From the NCBI GenBank assembly GCA_041678625.1, contig JBAYNS010000015.1, positions 1-15,425 of the forward strand: a DNA stretch of 15,425 bases. Reading direction: 5' to 3'. Position 1 is the stretch's first letter. Every line of letters begins with the position of its first letter. Source of the stretch: JBAYNS01 sp041678625 (GTDB taxonomy: Bacteria > Patescibacteriota > Gracilibacteria > Peribacterales > Peribacteraceae). Of this stretch, positions 12,820 through 15,425 are shown piece after piece. Under the pieces are notes generated by a model. It saw nothing but the letters and a program-made list of their open reading frames with translations, was not told the DNA's origin and did not search any database. Position numbers and translations under genes: made by a program.

Positions 12820-13638
12820 CTTTTCGTATGCCTTTTTAAGAAGCAATGTATCTTCCTCCAGAGTTGGCGATTCGCAAACCACCACACCCTCTACACTGCG
12901 CTCCTTGAGCACTTTCAGGAAGGTTTTCCACTCCGCATCGCTCTCCTTTAATGGCAGATGCTTCCGTTCGCCCTTGGCGGTGTATTCGATGCCCGAGTAG
13001 TGGAAGTGCACATGCTTGAGTGACTTCTTGCCAAGATACTTTGCGTAGAGATCCAGAATTTCATTGAATTCTTTCCTGGAGTTGTACTTACCATTCGTCC
13101 GTGCATGCATGTGCGCCGTATCCACACAGGGATAGAGCCCAAATTCTTTACTCAGGCGCAGAACTTCTTCCAGTGTGCCGAACTGCGTGCCTTTGCCCAT
13201 GGTTTCATATGCAAGATTCACATCAGGGAACAATTTCGTCTTCTTCGTGAGAATCTCCTGGGTTGCCCTGCGCACATTCTCATAAGCGATTTCTGGCTCC
13301 ATTCCCAGGTAGAACGCGGGATGGACACAGACAGAACGCGCTCCGGCGATTTGCGCCATCGCGAGCGCGTTGATGATGCGCTTTTTACTGGCTGTGAGTT
13401 TTTCCGGCTCTTTGGCATTCAGATTCACAAAGTACGGCGCATGGACAGTGAGGACCATCTTCAGTTCCTCCGCAGTCTTGCGGATTTCCTCCATGCGCTT
13501 GGGAGCGAGCGGAACGCGCTGCACCCACTCGAGCTCCATCGCTGTGATCCCTAAGTCATGTGCACGCTTCAGGCCTTCCACTGTTCCTCCCGGCGCGGGA
13601 GTGGAAAGGGGAGTGCCAGCAACGGCGAAGTGGAGCAT
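12808..13638 (-). CDS. Endonuclease IV-type TIM-barrel protein (AP endonuclease family 2)
   Basis: This 276-residue protein is close in size to E. coli Nfo (285). Metal-ligand motifs appear in the Nfo order: H66 in VHAPYFVNLN, H106 in VCVHPAF, E145 in LAYETMGKGTQFG (Nfo-like ENTAGQG region), D173 and H176 in CVDTAHMHA, H211 and H213 in KHVHFHYSGIEY, H227 in GERKHLPL, and E256 in VCESP. Nfo binds three zinc ions and cuts DNA 5' of abasic sites. The position matching Nfo D229, two before H227, is Arg225 here, as far as I can align by eye, so one zinc site may differ. The GIEYTAKGERKHLPL form resembles archaeal-type members rather than classical Nfo. A sugar-phosphate isomerase-like activity in the same superfamily is the main alternative. 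It heads the minus-strand run leading to gap and is divergent from cca. Confidence 0.85.
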   Translation of the reverse strand: MLHFAVAGTPLSTPAPGGTVEGLKRAHDLGITAMELEWVQRVPLAPKRMEEIRKTAEELKMVLTVHAPYFVNLNAKEPEKLTASKKRIINALAMAQIAGARSVCVHPAFYLGMEPEIAYENVRRATQEILTKKTKLFPDVNLAYETMGKGTQFGTLEEVLRLSKEFGLYPCVDTAHMHARTNGKYNSRKEFNEILDLYAKYLGKKSLKHVHFHYSGIEYTAKGERKHLPLKESDAEWKTFLKVLKERSVEGVVVCESPTLEEDTLLLKKAYEKLTL

Positions 13639-13644
13639 GGTATT

Positions 13645-13650
13645 AGTATA
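13645..13650 (-). promoter_or_regulatory. -10 element of the endonuclease IV-type gene, leaderless
   Basis: Minus-strand TATACT, followed by six bases (AATACC) and the ATG at 13638. With the usual 6-7 nt from -10 to transcription start, the mRNA would begin on the start codon. No -35 match is seen 17 nt upstream. Confidence 0.45.
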
Positions 13651-13670
13651 CAGAAGAAGAAATTCTAATA

Positions 13671-13720
13671 TCGAAATTCGAAATTCGAAACGTTTCGAGT
13701 TTCATGCTTCGAATTTCGGA
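13671..13720. repeat. Compound palindrome between the divergent endonuclease-type and cca genes
   Basis: CGAAATTCGAA (13672-13682) and TTCGAATTTCG (13708-13718) form a perfect 11-bp inverted repeat. Its 25-bp interior contains the perfect 12-bp palindrome CGAAACGTTTCG (13686-13697), and CGAAATT units repeat in tandem at the left. It could form a cruciform. It sits midway in the 117-bp divergent promoter region. Confidence 0.75.
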
Positions 13721-13743
13721 TTCAATTGAGGAGGTCGAAAAGA

Positions 13744-13749
13744 TATGAT
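13744..13749 (+). promoter_or_regulatory. -10 element of cca, leaderless
   Basis: TATGAT (13744-13749), then six bases (GCTTGC) and the ATG at 13756. TTCAAT at 13721-13726 is a weak -35 with a 17-nt spacer. The purine-rich GAGGAGG at 13728-13734 is 21 nt from the ATG, too far to act as its Shine-Dalgarno site. Confidence 0.5.
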
Positions 13750-13755
13750 GCTTGC

Positions 13756-15114
13756 ATGCCCCTCAGCAAAAGCATCATCAGTCAGACATTGGCGACCAGC
13801 CAAGGGGAACACGGCTACCGTATTGTGGAGATACTTACCGATGCCGGATACGATGCATGGTGGGTTGGTGGATGTGTGCGGGATATGCTCATGGAGCGCA
13901 TCCCCGACGATATCGATATTGCTACGAATGCGACGCCCGATGCGGTTTGTAACCTCTTCACTAAGACGGACGATTCCTCCGCGCAGTTCGGTGCCGTACT
14001 GGTTTCTTTGGGAGGGCATGTCTTCGAGATTACGACCTTTCGGGAAGACGATACGATATCCGATGGGCGTCACCCGGAATCGGTCCGATTCGGCACGCGC
14101 GAGGAAGATGCCAAGCGCCGGGACTTTACGGTCAATGCATTGTACTGGCATCCGATCTCCGGTGAGCTCTACGACCCTTTTGAAGGAGAAAAAGACCTGA
14201 ACGAACGTCTGATCCGCTTTATCGGTGACCCGGCGGTTCGCATTGAACACGATGCTCTGCGGCTCCTCAGGGCAATACGATTCCGCGCTCTGATTGATGG
14301 TCAATACCATCCTGATACGTTTGAAGCGGTGCACTCCCACGCCAAAGATATTCTCATCCTCTCCGGAACGCGGCGCTTTATAGAGCTGGAGAAGATGCTC
14401 ATGGGACCGCGGCCGCAGCGCGCATTCGAGGATCTGTGGGAGACTGATGTCATCGAACACCTGCTACCGGAACTCCACGCCTGCAAAGGCGTGGCGCAGC
14501 CGAGCAAGCCGCATGGAGAAGGGGATGTCTGGGACCACATCATGCAAATCCTTGCGTCGTTTACCGAAGATCATCAGGCGGATGTGCGCTGGGCTGCTTT
14601 ATTGCACGACATTGGAAAACCTGTGACATTCTCCATTGAGGAGGACCGTATTCATTTTAACGAACATGCCTCGGTCGGCGGCGATCTGGCGCGCGATGTG
14701 CTGGATATGTTGCAGTGTCCAGCTAAACGGCGCGACAAGATCGTCTGGCTGGTGAAGCATCACATGACCATGGGAACGTTCGGGGAGATTGATGATGAAC
14801 GCAAGGCACACTGGTACTATCACCCATGGTTCATGGAACTCCTGCAGCTCTTCTGGCTGGATGCGTCCGGAATGAAACCGCAGACGTACGATCTTTACGA
14901 CTCCATCATCCAGGATTACAACCAGTTCCTGGACAGCCATCCGCTTCCACCCAAACCGCTCCTGGATGGGCACACCGTCATGGAAATGCTCGGATTGCCC
15001 CCAGGGGAGAAGGTAGGGGAGATCCTTAAACAGCTCTATCAGGCGCAAACACGTGGCGAGATCACCAAGAAGAGTGAAGCGAAGGAGTACCTGAAGAAGA
15101 TCACCAGATCGTAA
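13756..15114 (+). CDS. cca: CCA-adding / poly(A) polymerase-family tRNA nucleotidyltransferase with HD domain
   Basis: This 452-residue class II nucleotidyltransferase has the head motif WWVGGCVRDMLMERIPDDIDIAT (35-57), with the catalytic carboxylates D52 and D54. EITTFR (91-96) follows, then RFGTREEDAKRRDFTVNALYW (111-131) with the template motif RRDFTVNAL, GDPAVRIEHDALRLLRAIRF (157-176) for base recognition, and an HD phosphohydrolase domain with LLHDIGKP (282-289) and FNEHASVGG (301-309). It should add or repair CCA at tRNA 3' ends; the HD domain can remove 2',3'-cyclic phosphates in known relatives. Both tRNAs in this window encode CCA, so a repair role is likely. A poly(A) polymerase role cannot be excluded. 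The ATG at 13756 was preferred over a TTG at 13726 because the -10 TATGAT lies 6 nt before it and the added residues have no family match. Confidence 0.95.
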   Translation: MPLSKSIISQTLATSQGEHGYRIVEILTDAGYDAWWVGGCVRDMLMERIPDDIDIATNATPDAVCNLFTKTDDSSAQFGAVLVSLGGHVFEITTFREDDTISDGRHPESVRFGTREEDAKRRDFTVNALYWHPISGELYDPFEGEKDLNERLIRFIGDPAVRIEHDALRLLRAIRFRALIDGQYHPDTFEAVHSHAKDILILSGTRRFIELEKMLMGPRPQRAFEDLWETDVIEHLLPELHACKGVAQPSKPHGEGDVWDHIMQILASFTEDHQADVRWAALLHDIGKPVTFSIEEDRIHFNEHASVGGDLARDVLDMLQCPAKRRDKIVWLVKHHMTMGTFGEIDDERKAHWYYHPWFMELLQLFWLDASGMKPQTYDLYDSIIQDYNQFLDSHPLPPKPLLDGHTVMEMLGLPPGEKVGEILKQLYQAQTRGEITKKSEAKEYLKKITRS

Positions 15115-15139
15115 TTGCTCATACGTGTATCCTCAATTC

Positions 15140-15425
15140 ATGACAGAACTCTTCATCTTCGCCATCGGCTTCATTGCCCTTTCAGGACTTCTTGCAATGG
15201 TAGATGCAGCAATGCTCAGCATCTCCAGAGCGGAAGTGGAAGAGATGTATGCACAGAAAAAAATCGGAGCCAGCGCTTTACGTCGTATACATCGGCGGTT
15301 ACCCCGAGCGGTTGTGGTTATTGTCATTGCGACGAATACTGTGAATATTCTGGGGCCGATTCTTGTCGGCCAGCATGCAATTGAACTCTTTGGGAGTTAC
15401 ATCATCGGCATTGTCACGGCAGCAC
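15140..15425 (+). CDS. CNNM/DUF21-domain membrane protein, N-terminal part (cut by window edge)
   Basis: The frame is open from the ATG at 15140 to the window end, giving 95 residues. It begins with a membrane helix (about 3-20, ELFIFAIGFIALSGLLAM). The family stretch VDAAMLSISRAEVEEMYAQ (21-39) follows; relatives read roughly SxxExAxxSxxRxxxxxL. A basic loop (RRIHRRLPRA) and a second helix region with the hallmark TNTVNILGPI (65-74) come next. Members usually continue with paired CBS domains and a CorC/HlyC domain and are linked to Mg2+ or Co2+ efflux or homeostasis; that part is outside the window. The usual Glu of the GxExA motif is Asp22 here. TATCCT ends 6 nt before the ATG, and no Shine-Dalgarno site is present. 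It lies 25 bp after cca on the same strand. Confidence 0.82.
   Translation, partial: MTELFIFAIGFIALSGLLAMVDAAMLSISRAEVEEMYAQKKIGASALRRIHRRLPRAVVVIVIATNTVNILGPILVGQHAIELFGSYIIGIVTAA

Noticed and set aside
13702..14460. 252-residue minus-strand open frame
   Set aside because: Antisense to the catalytic part of cca and without family motifs.

Overview
The window looks like a chromosomal segment of an uncultured Candidate Phyla Radiation (Patescibacteria) bacterium. Peregrinibacteria or a close relative is a guess, not a demonstration. The evidence is the gene mix (a stand-alone four-helix-bundle 23S-intervening-type protein, a VanW protein, a DsbA-like exported oxidoreductase, short housekeeping genes), very compact spacing, near-total absence of Shine-Dalgarno sequences, and palindromic repeats around tRNAs and between genes. 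TGA is used as a stop (dnaK, the radical SAM gene, the helicase), so the code is standard.

Layout, left to right. Positions 1-2813, minus strand: a lipoprotein cut by the window edge, a membrane-anchored DsbA-like thiol oxidoreductase with its own promoter and terminator, and an exported VanW-domain protein. Positions 2814-3568: two divergent tRNAs, Ala(CGC) on minus and Phe(GAA) on plus, each followed by palindrome-rich non-coding DNA; the tRNA-Phe flank contains a broken second copy of that tRNA's 3' end. Positions 3569-5553, minus: an AT-richer pair, a radical SAM/SPASM enzyme whose stop overlaps the start of a short-chain dehydrogenase. This is the only gene pair here with a clear Shine-Dalgarno site and is probably acquired. 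Positions 5850-7157, minus: a PIF1-family helicase. Positions 7246-8956, minus: obgE preceded by an AT-rich four-helix-bundle gene enclosed in 18-bp inverted repeats. Positions 9052-11427, plus: dnaK behind a CIRCE (HrcA) operator, then an unknown 123-residue protein. Positions 11433-13638, minus: a three-gene run of an endonuclease IV-type TIM barrel, a one-helix membrane protein of unknown function, and glyceraldehyde-3-phosphate dehydrogenase. Positions 13756-15425, plus: a CCA-adding/poly(A)-polymerase-family nucleotidyltransferase with an HD domain, then the start of a CNNM/DUF21 membrane protein.

The housekeeping genes cover protein folding (dnaK), ribosome assembly (obgE), tRNA maturation (cca next to tRNA genes), DNA repair and helicase work, glycolysis (gap) and the cell envelope (DsbA-like, VanW, lipoprotein, CNNM). 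The signals most worth following are: (1) -10-like hexamers 5-9 nt before many start codons together with missing Shine-Dalgarno sites, suggesting widespread leaderless mRNAs; (2) the inverted-repeat-bracketed four-helix-bundle cassette between obgE and dnaK; (3) the isolated radical SAM/SPASM plus SDR pair; (4) tRNA-derived palindromic repeats beside the tRNAs. No CRISPR array, phage gene or transposase was seen.
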